The position numbers were made by a program, and so were the translations under genes. A stretch of DNA of 64,000 bases from Paraburkholderia silviterrae (GTDB lineage Bacteria; Pseudomonadota; Gammaproteobacteria; Burkholderiales; Burkholderiaceae). The stretch lies in assembly GCF_004353915.1 (NCBI RefSeq), contig NZ_SMRP01000003.1, positions 124,001 through 188,000 on the forward strand, given 5' to 3'. The first letter of the stretch is position 1. The number at the start of each line of letters is the position of its first letter. Shown here piece after piece: positions 7,683 through 15,496 of the stretch. The notes beneath the pieces were generated by a model, which saw only the letters and a list, made by a program, of their open reading frames with translations, did not search any database and had not been told where the DNA came from.

Positions 7683-8693
7683 ATGAAAAAATGTCCATAT
7701 TGCTTCGAAACCATTCAGGATCAAGCCATTCGATGCCGTCACTGCGGCGCAGACTTTGCCGCCGCCATCGCTGCTGCGCAGGCAACCGAAGCCGCCGAAA
7801 AAGCGAAAGCGCGTGACAGAAAAGACGCGAGAGTTATCGGCTGGATCGTTGGAGTCGTCGGAGCGGTGATCTTCGGCGTAGTGGCCTTCTTCACCTTGGG
7901 GTTCATGGGTCTAAAGTACGCGGCCATATGCGTCGCATTTGCTCTTGCATTTCCGTGGATTGGCATGCGTGCGTTCGCGCTTGGGGCCGCTGTGCGCCAT
8001 GACATGAAGCCCGACATGATCATCGCGCGCAGTATGACCGACCTGTACGTCGAAGAAATGAAGCTGGAAATGGGGCCGCCGTTCTTCATGGCCGCGTTTG
8101 CGTTCGGCGGCATGGCTTGTCTCTTGGCGGTCGTGCTGTACGGCGTTCACCGATTGGATGGCGGTCCAGAGCGCCATCCTGAACAAGCAGCGCAGTCCGT
8201 TGAGGCATCTGCTACCCCTGTTGCCCCCGTAAGCGTTGGCACGACCGGCAGCAACCCTTTGGCAAACTCTAACGCGGAAGGTGCAAGTGCAGGGCCGGAA
8301 CCGCAAGCGGCGAGCGAGACATCGACCATTCCGGCTGAGGCCGAAAACGCCAGTGCAGCCGTGAGCGCCAGTGCAGCCGTGAGCGTCGAAGCACAAACTG
8401 CGGCGGGGGCGTCGCCGGTGGATGCATCTCCGGCTGCCACAGTCATTCAGGCCAGTTTTGACTGTTCACATGCCGCGTCCAAGATCGAGAAACTGATCTG
8501 TTCGACGCCGGAAGCGGCAAATGCCGATCGACGCTTGACCGCCGCTTACAGCGCCGCCCGCGCGAAAGCAAGCGACCCGAATGCGCTCAAGGACGAACAG
8601 CGCCAGTGGTTGAAGGAGCGCAACGCGTGTGGCGATGCCGCCTGTCTGCTGAAAGTCACTGAGGCCCGGATTCAGACGTTGGCCGCGATGTAA
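7683..8693 (+). CDS. Zinc-ribbon membrane protein with C-terminal LprI-like domain
   Basis: A 336-residue protein with GAGGAAG about 8 bp before ATG 7683. It begins with a zinc ribbon (KKCPYCFETI and CRHCGADF, residues 2-26). A lysine-rich segment follows, then about three hydrophobic helices (VIGWIVGVVGAVIFGVVAFF region, residues 55-110; MACLLAVVLYGV near 145), a long Ala/Ser/Glu linker, and a C-terminal LprI/DUF1311 domain with FDCSHAASKIEKLIC and RQWLKERNACGDAACL. LprI-type domains are known in periplasmic or surface lysozyme inhibitors. The linker contains an 18-bp tandem duplication (8349-8384). The predicted topology puts the zinc ribbon in the cytoplasm and LprI outside; the role is unknown. 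It is probably controlled by the divergent XRE repressor. Confidence 0.75.
   Translation: MKKCPYCFETIQDQAIRCRHCGADFAAAIAAAQATEAAEKAKARDRKDARVIGWIVGVVGAVIFGVVAFFTLGFMGLKYAAICVAFALAFPWIGMRAFALGAAVRHDMKPDMIIARSMTDLYVEEMKLEMGPPFFMAAFAFGGMACLLAVVLYGVHRLDGGPERHPEQAAQSVEASATPVAPVSVGTTGSNPLANSNAEGASAGPEPQAASETSTIPAEAENASAAVSASAAVSVEAQTAAGASPVDASPAATVIQASFDCSHAASKIEKLICSTPEAANADRRLTAAYSAARAKASDPNALKDEQRQWLKERNACGDAACLLKVTEARIQTLAAM
8349..8384 (+). repeat. 18-bp tandem duplication inside the LprI-like gene
   Basis: Two exact copies of GCCAGTGCAGCCGTGAGC, in frame, in the Ala/Ser-rich linker. This suggests replication slippage altering linker length. Confidence 0.85.
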
Positions 8694-8733
8694 CGTGCGG
8701 AGTCCCGGCACTCACCCAAGACCGCCTGATGGC

Positions 8734-8755
8734 AACCGCCTGATGGCGGTTTTTC
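8734..8755 (+). terminator. Rho-independent terminator after the LprI-like gene
   Basis: AACCGCC/GGCGGTT stem, 4-nt TGAT loop, then TTTTC. It separates the LprI-like gene from the following six-gene cassette. A 13-bp partial copy (ACCGCCTGATGGC) precedes it at 8721. Confidence 0.75.
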
Positions 8756-8821
8756 TTTGGTCCGCCGGGTCGGAGATGGCGCGAGGTTCCAGTACAGTGC
8801 TGTGACTACGGGGGAGATCAG

Positions 8822-9817
8822 ATGAACGAAAACGAGGGGTATCTCGGGCTGCGCCCGTGTTCCGATGCCCGGATTGGTGGTGTGATTGGTTTGTTGGTCG
8901 GTGACGCTTTGGGCGTGCCATTCGAATTTAAGACGCCGAATCTGCTTCCGTCGCGCGACATGATCGAGATGACGCCGCCCGACGGATACCGACGCTCACA
9001 CGCGGGCGTCCCTATCGGCACATGGTCAGATGACGCAGCACAGGCGCTGTGTCTACTAGCCAGCCTTCTGGAACGTGGTCGATTCTCGCTCACTGACTTC
9101 TCCGACAGATTGGTACGCTGGCTTGACGACGGTTACATGGCCGTCGATGGCGATGTGTTCGACTGTGGTATCCAGACCGCCACCGCCATAGGACGGCTTC
9201 GCGATGGTGTGCCGCCACATGAATCTGGCGGCGCGTCGGTGATGGATAACGGCAATGGCTCCCTCATGCGGACTCTGCCGCTTGCCCTGTGGCACACCGG
9301 TCCCGACGATGCGCTGGTCCGGGATGCGAATCTTCAGTCGTTGCCGACGCATGCACATCCACGGTCGTTGGTGGCATGCGCGTTCTACTGCCTTGTCGCA
9401 CGCGGATATCTGCACAAGTTGGCCGATCCTTGGTCGTCAGCAGACCAGCGTCTTGAGGAAATTTACGACGGGTGGCCCGATCAAGCGGAACGACAGGCAT
9501 TTGTGGCCGAACTCGACGTGCTGCGACGTTTCCCGAAAACGGACCAGCGGCGTGGCACCGGCTATGTACTTGACACTGTCTGGTCGGCCCAGAAGGCACT
9601 GGAAGAGAATTCGTTTGAAGACGTTGCACGAACTGCGATCCTGTTCGGTTCGGATACAGACACGACTGCGGCGGTCGCGTGCGGGTTGGCGGGAATTCGC
9701 TTCGGCATCGATGGAATCCCTGACCGATGGCTGGCTCAGTTGCGCGGCTTCGAGATCGCCGAACAGTTGATTGTCAGTTTAGGTGCGCGGCCTGATAAAG
9801 TGAGCATCGGCCTGTAA
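8822..9817 (+). CDS. ADP-ribosylglycohydrolase (DraG family)
   Basis: A 331-residue enzyme of the ADP-ribosylglycohydrolase fold, which removes ADP-ribose from modified targets using two metal ions. Visible signatures are GVIGLLVGDALGVPFEF at residues 21-37, GTWSDDA with the first metal-binding Asp pair near 62, DNGNGSLMR near 142, THAHPRS near 179 and the late FGSDTDTTAA metal site near 280. All metal-ligand blocks are present, so activity is likely. GGGGGAG lies 5 bp before the ATG. It heads a co-directional series of six genes with short gaps (next start 34 bp away). In such settings DraG-type enzymes often reverse a neighbouring ADP-ribosyltransferase; whether that holds here is inference. 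Confidence 0.9.
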   Translation: MNENEGYLGLRPCSDARIGGVIGLLVGDALGVPFEFKTPNLLPSRDMIEMTPPDGYRRSHAGVPIGTWSDDAAQALCLLASLLERGRFSLTDFSDRLVRWLDDGYMAVDGDVFDCGIQTATAIGRLRDGVPPHESGGASVMDNGNGSLMRTLPLALWHTGPDDALVRDANLQSLPTHAHPRSLVACAFYCLVARGYLHKLADPWSSADQRLEEIYDGWPDQAERQAFVAELDVLRRFPKTDQRRGTGYVLDTVWSAQKALEENSFEDVARTAILFGSDTDTTAAVACGLAGIRFGIDGIPDRWLAQLRGFEIAEQLIVSLGARPDKVSIGL

Positions 9818-9851
9818 CAACAATGGCGGGCAAGCAAGAGGAGCGTGCAAC

Positions 9852-10583
9852 ATGGCGGTGATCTTCAAAGGCGTACCGAGTATCGGGAAGGGGCTCACGG
9901 AGGATACGGTCTTGTGGCGTTACCTTGATGCAGCCAAATTCCTCGATTTGCTCCATAACGGGACGCTGTTTTTTTGTCGCGGTGACCAGTTTGCTGACAA
10001 GTATGAAGGCGCGTTCACGGAATCGATAAAGCATGCGATAGAAGAAGCTTTCCGTAAGAATCAAATCAACTCGTCCGTAGCAGAGTTTAAAAACCAGCTA
10101 CGCCAGCGCGTCTTCGTGAACTGCTGGCACGCAAGTTCGGACGACAGCATGGCGATGTGGAGTTTGTACGGGAAGTCTTCCGCCGCTGTCGCAATCACGA
10201 CGACAGTGGGAAGGCTGCGTGACTCGATCAAGGTCGCAAAGCTGCAATACGCAATCAACATTGCCAAGGTCGAATACGTCAAACACTGGCGCGACCCGGA
10301 GCTAGTCTTCAAGCCCTATTCGAACGTGTTTGCATACAAGCTGAAGGCGTATGAGTATGAAAAGGAAGTGCGAGTCATTATTGATCGCTTCCATGAGGAC
10401 TTTGACGCCAATGATCTACCTGATGGCATGTCGGCGCTCGTACCCTTGCAGACATTGCTTCGAAGCATAGTCGTGTCGCCTGAGGCTGCGCAGTGGTTCG
10501 TTAACTTGGTGGGCGATGTGGTGCAGAAATACGACGTGTCCGCGCCGGTTCATAGATCGAAACTGGCGTTTGATCCCAAGTGA
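9852..10583 (+). CDS. DUF2971-like protein
   Basis: A 243-residue protein with AGAGGAG before ATG 9852. It has the layout I associate with DUF2971: an N-terminal block LWRYLDAAKFLDLLHNGTLF followed by GDQFADKYEG, a central NCWHASSDDSMAMWSLYG, and a late EYEKEVRVIID. The pattern (opening strand plus helix plus turn, a mid-protein aromatic, then an E-x-E-VR-like element) is reminiscent of ADP-ribosyltransferase folds, but I cannot prove that homology by eye. Direct pairing with an ADP-ribosylglycohydrolase 34 bp upstream makes a modify/unmodify pair worth testing. The next gene starts 18 bp downstream, so it is very probably co-transcribed. Confidence 0.7.
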   Translation: MAVIFKGVPSIGKGLTEDTVLWRYLDAAKFLDLLHNGTLFFCRGDQFADKYEGAFTESIKHAIEEAFRKNQINSSVAEFKNQLRQRVFVNCWHASSDDSMAMWSLYGKSSAAVAITTTVGRLRDSIKVAKLQYAINIAKVEYVKHWRDPELVFKPYSNVFAYKLKAYEYEKEVRVIIDRFHEDFDANDLPDGMSALVPLQTLLRSIVVSPEAAQWFVNLVGDVVQKYDVSAPVHRSKLAFDPK

Positions 10584-10601
10584 GCGGCGGGAGCGGGGAC
10601 T

Positions 10602-11111
10602 ATGGAAATTGAGGAGATTGCGCGCTACAAGCTGTCATTCGACGCGAATCGATTCACGGTGCGATGTCCTGGAGGGACCGACAGATTCTCGGGGTTAGCG
10701 GCATCCAATCTCCCCAAGATATACATCGTCAGCGTTGGCGGTGAGCCAATCTATGTAGGCAAGGCAACCATTCCGATCAGAGACCGGCTGCGGCAAGGCT
10801 GGCGGGCAACCGGGAAAAATGGTTACTACGGCTACGCTTGGCGACACGCGTTCTCAGAGGCGCATCTAGACATCTGGTGTCATCGTGATCCAACAGAGCA
10901 GCGCGGCTGTCTCGACATCGAAACGATTGAAGCTGAAGTCGTCTACCTGATTCGGCAAGCCGGTCAGTGGCCGCGCTATCAAACAGAGATTCATTTCCAT
11001 GAATCGAACGACGAGCATCGGCGATGGGCTTCGCTCATAGCGGCGAAGTACGATCTGGAAGCAAGAGAGGCGATCCAGCCGGTGGCCGATCTGTCGATGG
11101 AGGGGCGATGA
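10602..11111 (+). CDS. GIY-YIG-like protein A (possibly degenerate)
   Basis: A 169-residue protein. The GIY-YIG core is recognisable: KIYIVSVGGEPIYVGKA at residues 39-55 (first motif KIY instead of GIY, second YVG intact), an Arg in IRDRLRQ near 61 and the catalytic Glu in ETIEAEVVYLI near 109. The late Asn normally found after a Pro-rich turn is not seen (WPRYQTEIHFH instead). It may be a divergent nuclease or an inactive binding subunit. Its stop codon overlaps the next start as ATGA, so it is translationally coupled to a second GIY-YIG protein. Confidence 0.7.
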   Translation: MEIEEIARYKLSFDANRFTVRCPGGTDRFSGLAASNLPKIYIVSVGGEPIYVGKATIPIRDRLRQGWRATGKNGYYGYAWRHAFSEAHLDIWCHRDPTEQRGCLDIETIEAEVVYLIRQAGQWPRYQTEIHFHESNDEHRRWASLIAAKYDLEAREAIQPVADLSMEGR

Positions 11112-11884
11112 AACGCCTTTTCGAAATAGGGTTTGCGCCAGTTGGCTGCTGGCGATTGCGAGATGGAAGTCTTCACCTTGAGCTTGCCGACAAGGTGGAT
11201 CATGCAAACGTCCTGTACGCCTTCATCAGCGGTGACGAGGTGATGTACGTTGGGAAGACAACCAAGACTTTGCGGGGCCGTCTCGCGTCGTACCTGAAAC
11301 CAAGCGAATCGCAACGTACCAACAGGCGGAACAACGACGCGATCCGTGCCTTGCTGTCTGCCGGTCTGGAGGTCGATATTCTGGCTCTTCCAGACCTCGG
11401 CTTGCACCGTTATGGCGAATTCAATATCAACTTCGCTGCGGCACTGGAAGACAGCATCATTCAAACGCTGTCCCCGCCGTGGAACGGGATGCGTAGCAAG
11501 AGCACGAAAGACGATGGGGATGACGAGGACCAGTTCGAGTTTGATGCCGATGATGCCGCGTCCGACATTGACGCCGAAATGTCCGCGTCTGCGCCGTCGT
11601 TCCAGTTCGTTCTACAGCCGACGTACTACAAGAACGGGTTCTTCAACGTCACTGTCGAGAACCAGCATCTATTCGGACCACAAGGGTCTGGGATCGACAT
11701 CTACTGCGGTCCTGAGAAGGCACTCGTTCAGGGGAGATTCGACAGGACGACCAACTCCAACAGCACGCCGCGCGTTTATGGATACGCGCCGTTGAGGGAC
11801 TGGTTTCAAGCGAATTTCGAACAGATGCAACCGGTAACAGTGAGAGTCGTCGGTCCGGCGTCAATCGAACTGGCATCGTTGTGA
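11108..11884 (+). CDS. GIY-YIG nuclease-family protein B
   Basis: A 258-residue protein starting at ATG 11108, overlapping the previous stop by 4 bp; a longer frame from 11024 runs inside the upstream gene and is not used. The N-terminal GIY-YIG domain has NVLYAFISGDEVMYVGKT, the Arg in LRGRLASYL, the Glu in AALEDSIIQTL and the final Asn in PPWNG, so the catalytic set looks complete. An acidic linker (DDGDDEDQFEFDADDAASD) follows, then a C-terminal domain of about 110 residues (FVLQPTYYKNGFFNVTVENQ onward) of unknown type, perhaps for DNA or partner binding. It looks like the active partner of a two-subunit arrangement with GIY-YIG protein A. Confidence 0.75.
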   Translation: MKRLFEIGFAPVGCWRLRDGSLHLELADKVDHANVLYAFISGDEVMYVGKTTKTLRGRLASYLKPSESQRTNRRNNDAIRALLSAGLEVDILALPDLGLHRYGEFNINFAAALEDSIIQTLSPPWNGMRSKSTKDDGDDEDQFEFDADDAASDIDAEMSASAPSFQFVLQPTYYKNGFFNVTVENQHLFGPQGSGIDIYCGPEKALVQGRFDRTTNSNSTPRVYGYAPLRDWFQANFEQMQPVTVRVVGPASIELASL

Positions 11885-11945
11885 CCAACGACGCGAGGAA
11901 ATGATCTTGTCGCCGATCCGCCGCTTTCAATAACGCTCCCCAGCC

Positions 11946-12986
11946 ATGTTTAATGTGCTCATCGACACCAGCGTTTGGCTGGACCTTGCGGCAGACGCAA
12001 AGCAGACTCCTTTGCTGGACCTGCTAGAGGGGCTTCTTTCGGATGGACGGGTGACGCTGCTAGTACCGCGCATCGTTATCGATGAATTCCATAAAAACCG
12101 TGGCCGGGTCGCCAAATCAAGCGCGAAGAGCCTTTCGGCACACTTCGATCAAGTGAAGAGCGCCATCCGCAAGGCTGATGGCGATAAGCGGAAAAAGGGC
12201 CGGGTGCTGGACTACCTGTCAGACTTGGATCACCGTATTCCCATCTTGGGTGGTGCCGCAGAAAGCGTACTGACGCGGATCGCGGCGGTCCTGTCCGCAT
12301 CAGCGATCATCGAAGCAAGTGATGCGGTAAAGCTTCGGGCGGCAGACCGTGCGCTGCATCGAAATGCTCCATGTCATCATGAAAACAAGAACTCGATGGC
12401 TGACGCCGTGCTGATCGAAACGTACTTCGAGTGTGTGCGGACGATGGGTGGCGCGGGACAGCGGTTCGCCTTCGTCACACATAACAAGCACGACTTCAGC
12501 ATCGCCAACGGCAATCAGAAGCTGCCACACCCTGACTTGGCCGGTTCGTTTTCGAAGATCAAGTCAATGTACTTCATCAACTTGGCCGAGTGCTTGCGGC
12601 GTATCGACCCTATGCGCGTTACCTATGCGATGTGGGAGCAGGAATGGGACCAAGAGCCGAGAAGTCTTACGGAGATGTTAGATGCTATGGACCGGCTGAC
12701 AACGCAAGTCTGGTACAACCGGCACAAGTACCTTGCTTGGCAGGTTGAGAAAGGCAAACATAAGATCGTCAGTCGAGAGGAATGGACCAAAAAGAAGCTG
12801 AACGGCCAGACCCATACCGTCGAGGAAATTTGGAATGGTGCGCTGAAGGCGGCGAAGAAGGCGGAGCGAAAGCTAGGCGAGGGTAACTATGGTCCTTGGT
12901 CGGACTTCGAGTGGGGAATGATTAACGGCAAGCTGTCGGCGCTGAGATGGGCGCTCGGTGAGGACTGGGACGAGTTGTACACCTAG
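11946..12986 (+). CDS. PIN-domain protein (DUF4935-like)
   Basis: A 346-residue protein. The N-terminal half is a PIN-type RNase fold: LIDTSVWLDL with Asp7, an Asp-Glu pair at 46-47 (IVIDEFHKN), Asp153 in NSMADAVLIE and Asp183 in THNKHDF. These match the acidic cluster that binds metal in PIN nucleases, so activity is plausible. An insertion (residues 60-145) and a C-terminal extension after about 215, rich in Trp, Lys and Glu (EQEWDQEPRSL, WNGALKAAKKAERK), go beyond a minimal PIN toxin and resemble stand-alone DUF4935-type proteins of defence islands. The upstream ribosome-binding site is weak (61-bp gap). Probably co-transcribed with the cassette; RNA target unknown. Confidence 0.8.
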   Translation: MFNVLIDTSVWLDLAADAKQTPLLDLLEGLLSDGRVTLLVPRIVIDEFHKNRGRVAKSSAKSLSAHFDQVKSAIRKADGDKRKKGRVLDYLSDLDHRIPILGGAAESVLTRIAAVLSASAIIEASDAVKLRAADRALHRNAPCHHENKNSMADAVLIETYFECVRTMGGAGQRFAFVTHNKHDFSIANGNQKLPHPDLAGSFSKIKSMYFINLAECLRRIDPMRVTYAMWEQEWDQEPRSLTEMLDAMDRLTTQVWYNRHKYLAWQVEKGKHKIVSREEWTKKKLNGQTHTVEEIWNGALKAAKKAERKLGEGNYGPWSDFEWGMINGKLSALRWALGEDWDELYT

Positions 12987-13059
12987 ATCGGGCGGGGATT
13001 CTTTTGGGCAGAGTATCGGTAAAATTGTCCAGAATTCCGGCAAACAACTGAGGGTACCC

Positions 13060-13851
13060 ATGCCGACATGCTTCGTGATCCAACCGTTCAGCGACCTCTA
13101 CAACAAGCGTTTCGACGATCTGTACAAGCCCGCAATTGAGGCCGCTGGAATGACGGCTTATCGGGTCGATCAAGATTCGTCCGCGACGGTGCTGGTTGAG
13201 GCAATCGAGAAGAATATCAAGCGCGCTGCTGTGTGCCTCGCAGACATCACGGAAGACAACCCCAACGTATGGTATGAACTTGGGTTCGCTTATGCTGCCG
13301 GGCGGCCCGTCGTGATGGTCTGTTCCGATGAGCGCCAAAAGGCCGGGAAGCGGTTTCCGTTCGACATCCAGCATCGGGCCATCGTCACCTACAAAACAGA
13401 ATCCTCACGCGACTTTGAGGCGTTCAAGGGCAGTCTGACAGAACGGCTGAAGGCCATGCTTGAGCAGGGCGAGGTCCTGGAAGAGATGGCGGATCAAGTC
13501 GGTGTCGCCGCTGTTGACGGCCTTTCATCCCAAGAACTGAACGTTCTCGCGGTGACAGCGGGCAGTGTCTCTCAGGACGACCAAGCCACGTCCGTGTGGT
13601 CGGTTAGGAACGATTGCGAGCGCGCGGGACTGAACAACCTCGGATTCAACCTTGGGTTACGGCGACTGAAGGGCAAGAAGTTCGTTGACACGGTAGAGAT
13701 TGAGGACGAACGCGGTGAACCATACTCCGGTATTCAAGTAACCGATCTGGGGTGGCAGTGGATCGAAGCAAATGAGGATAAGTTCACGTTTCACTTGGCG
13801 GCCCCGAAGAAGGGCGGTTTCGAAGCCATGGATGACGCCCTTCCGTTTTGA
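13060..13851 (+). CDS. TIR/nucleoside deoxyribosyltransferase-like protein with winged-helix-like tail
   Basis: A 263-residue protein with GAGGG 6 bp before ATG 13060. Residues 1-95 have the nucleoside 2-deoxyribosyltransferase/TIR-like layout: CFVIQPFSDLYNKRFDDLYK, then AGMTAYRVDQD, then ADITEDNPNVWYELGFAYA with the conserved Glu, then RPVVMVCSD. In several defence proteins such domains bind or cleave NAD-type nucleotides (family knowledge); activity here is inferred. Residues 150-245 (LSSQELNVLAVTAG to YSGIQVTDLGWQWIE) resemble a winged helix. It ends the co-directional cassette and is convergent with the integrase (42 bp between stops). Confidence 0.75.
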   Translation: MPTCFVIQPFSDLYNKRFDDLYKPAIEAAGMTAYRVDQDSSATVLVEAIEKNIKRAAVCLADITEDNPNVWYELGFAYAAGRPVVMVCSDERQKAGKRFPFDIQHRAIVTYKTESSRDFEAFKGSLTERLKAMLEQGEVLEEMADQVGVAAVDGLSSQELNVLAVTAGSVSQDDQATSVWSVRNDCERAGLNNLGFNLGLRRLKGKKFVDTVEIEDERGEPYSGIQVTDLGWQWIEANEDKFTFHLAAPKKGGFEAMDDALPF

Positions 13852-13893
13852 CTCTCGGGGGCGACAATTCGCACATGTCGCCCCCAAAACTGG

Positions 13894-14877
13894 TCAGCCT
13901 AGCTTTCGTGCCAACTCTGCGGCGGATGGATGGTAGTACCGCTTCAACATCCCCAAGTTCCGGTGCCCAGAGACTGCGGCCAGTTCGATCAGGTTCGGCA
14001 GCTTTTTCGCCAATCGGGTGATCGCGGTGTGCCGTAGGTCGTGCCAGTGGAAGTCTCTGATGTCCGCACGTTTGCACGCCTTTCTGAAGGCTGCATGTAA
14101 TGTGTTGCCCTTGACCGGAATAACGCGACCATCAATCGAACGGGGCAGGTCAGTCAAGGTACTGATTGCCCTTTGGGACAGTGGGACGGTTCGCGCAGCC
14201 CCATTCTTCGTGATCGGCAAATGCGCAGTTTGCGCTTCAAGGTTGACGTTTATCCATCGTAGCTCAAGCAGTTCGCCGCGTCGCATGGCCGTTTCCAAGC
14301 TGAGAATGGCCGCAGGAAGCAGCCATATACTTCGCCGTCCGGTCGGGGCCATGGCCGCAAGAAGGCGAGTTTCTTCGTCGGCGGACAATACACGATCTCT
14401 GCCTTGCGGCGCTTGTGGCTTGCGAACCAGCGTGACCGGGTTTGTGACGTTGATGTCCCACTCGCGACGCGCGTGATTGATGATTGCCGACAGATACGCT
14501 AGTTCTCGCGTCACCGTAGCTGGCTTGACTTTCTTCAGACGTTCGTCCCGATAAGCCGCAACTGCCTTGGGAGTCAATGCGGCCATGCTAAGTTTCGCGA
14601 GTTTGGTGCGACAGGTTGCCCGAAGTCGCACTATGTCGTCCGCTCCCCCGCGCTGCGTGGGGCAAACCTCATCGATGTAACGCTCGATGATGTCTTGCAG
14701 GGCGTTGGCTTCGGCTTCACTGCGGCTGACGAAGCTTCCCCGATCCATCTCTGTTTCGATGGATCGCGCCCATCGTTCTGCGTCTTGTCGGGAAGCAAAA
14801 GTCTTCGTTTCTATTGGGAAGCCGATACGCGAAACCCGTGCCTGCCACTTGTCGCCCCGGCGTCTGATTGATGCCAT
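13894..14877 (-). CDS. Tyrosine-type site-specific integrase
   Basis: A 327-residue phage/ICE-type integrase. The N-terminal arm- and core-binding part is MASIRRRGDKWQARVSR onward. The catalytic domain shows the first Arg in TAMRRGELLELRW, HxxR in HWHDLRHTAITRLA, a His in SGHRNLG and the nucleophilic Tyr in KRYYHPSA. ATG 14877 is preferred over 14925 because it gives the usual start and has AGGAA just upstream on the coding strand. It recombines the island with the chromosome. It lies at the right end of the island, about 140 bp from the 3' end of moaC, which is the likely insertion target region. Confidence 0.95.
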   Translation of the reverse strand: MASIRRRGDKWQARVSRIGFPIETKTFASRQDAERWARSIETEMDRGSFVSRSEAEANALQDIIERYIDEVCPTQRGGADDIVRLRATCRTKLAKLSMAALTPKAVAAYRDERLKKVKPATVTRELAYLSAIINHARREWDINVTNPVTLVRKPQAPQGRDRVLSADEETRLLAAMAPTGRRSIWLLPAAILSLETAMRRGELLELRWINVNLEAQTAHLPITKNGAARTVPLSQRAISTLTDLPRSIDGRVIPVKGNTLHAAFRKACKRADIRDFHWHDLRHTAITRLAKKLPNLIELAAVSGHRNLGMLKRYYHPSAAELARKLG

Positions 14878-15016
14878 TTCCTGTCTCCACTTGGACAGAA
14901 TTTGGACAAGATCGATTTTTCGCACCGCAAGCGAGTGGAGTTCCCGAAACGCGACAAGGGCGGGACTGTGATGCAGAATTCGTGAAGCGTCGAATTATGG
15001 CTTACGAAACAACGCC

Positions 15017-15496
15017 TTAACCCTGTGCCACCCAATCCCCCGACTTCCCGCCGTGCTTCTCCAGCACGCGCACATCGGTGATCGTCATGCCGCGGTCCAC
15101 TGCCTTGCACATGTCGTAGACCGTCAAGAGGCCCACTTGCACGGCGGTCAGCGCTTCCATCTCCACGCCCGTGCGGCCCAGCGTTTCCACCTGCGCCGTG
15201 CAATGCACGCCCGGCAGTGTCTCGTCGAGCGCGAAGTCGACCTTCACGCGTGTGATCGCGAGCGGATGGCACAGCGGAATCAAATCGGAGGTGCGCTTGG
15301 CGCCTTGAATGGCGGCGATGCGCGCGACGCCGATGACGTCGCCTTTCTTCGCGTTGCCGTCGCGCACCAGCGCGAACGTGGCGGGCAGCATGCGGATCGT
15401 GCCGCTCGCTACGGCGATGCGTTTGGTCTCGGCCTTGCCGCCGACGTCGACCATGTGCGCGTCGCCTGCGGCGTCGAAATGCGTGAGTTCGGGCAT
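15017..15496 (-). CDS. moaC: Cyclic pyranopterin monophosphate synthase
   Basis: A 159-residue MoaC, which converts the 3',8-cyclo-GTP intermediate to cyclic pyranopterin monophosphate in molybdenum cofactor synthesis. Diagnostic blocks are [12 protein letters not shown] near the start, [51 protein letters not shown] and the C-terminal [11 protein letters not shown]. Length is normal. ATG 15496 gives the conserved N-terminus. It marks the edge of core chromosome; the island integrase sits just past its 3' end, so its last codons may be part of the attachment region. No other mo genes are in the window. Confidence 0.97.
   Translation of the reverse strand: MPELTHFDAAGDAHMVDVGGKAETKRIAVASGTIRMLPATFALVRDGNAKKGDVIGVARIAAIQGAKRTSDLIPLCHPLAITRVKVDFALDETLPGVHCTAQVETLGRTGVEMEALTAVQVGLLTVYDMCKAVDRGMTITDVRVLEKHGGKSGDWVAQG

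Larger units (their letters stand above)
1..14950. mobile_element. Genomic island, right part (left end outside window)
   Basis: The stretch is lower in GC than the following core genes and ends at a tyrosine integrase facing away from the moaC side. It contains a serine recombinase, several nuclease-domain proteins, an XRE repressor and many unknowns, which is typical of integrated accessory DNA. Only the right end is visible. No tRNA gene is seen at the junction, and the integrase lies about 140 bp from the moaC stop codon, so the attachment site may be in or beside the 3' end of moaC. The exact boundary is inferred; an attL/attR pair cannot be shown without the other end. Confidence 0.8.

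Noticed and set aside
14878-15016. tRNA gene as the island attachment site
   Set aside because: No cloverleaf-like sequence or CCA-type 3' end is visible in this interval.
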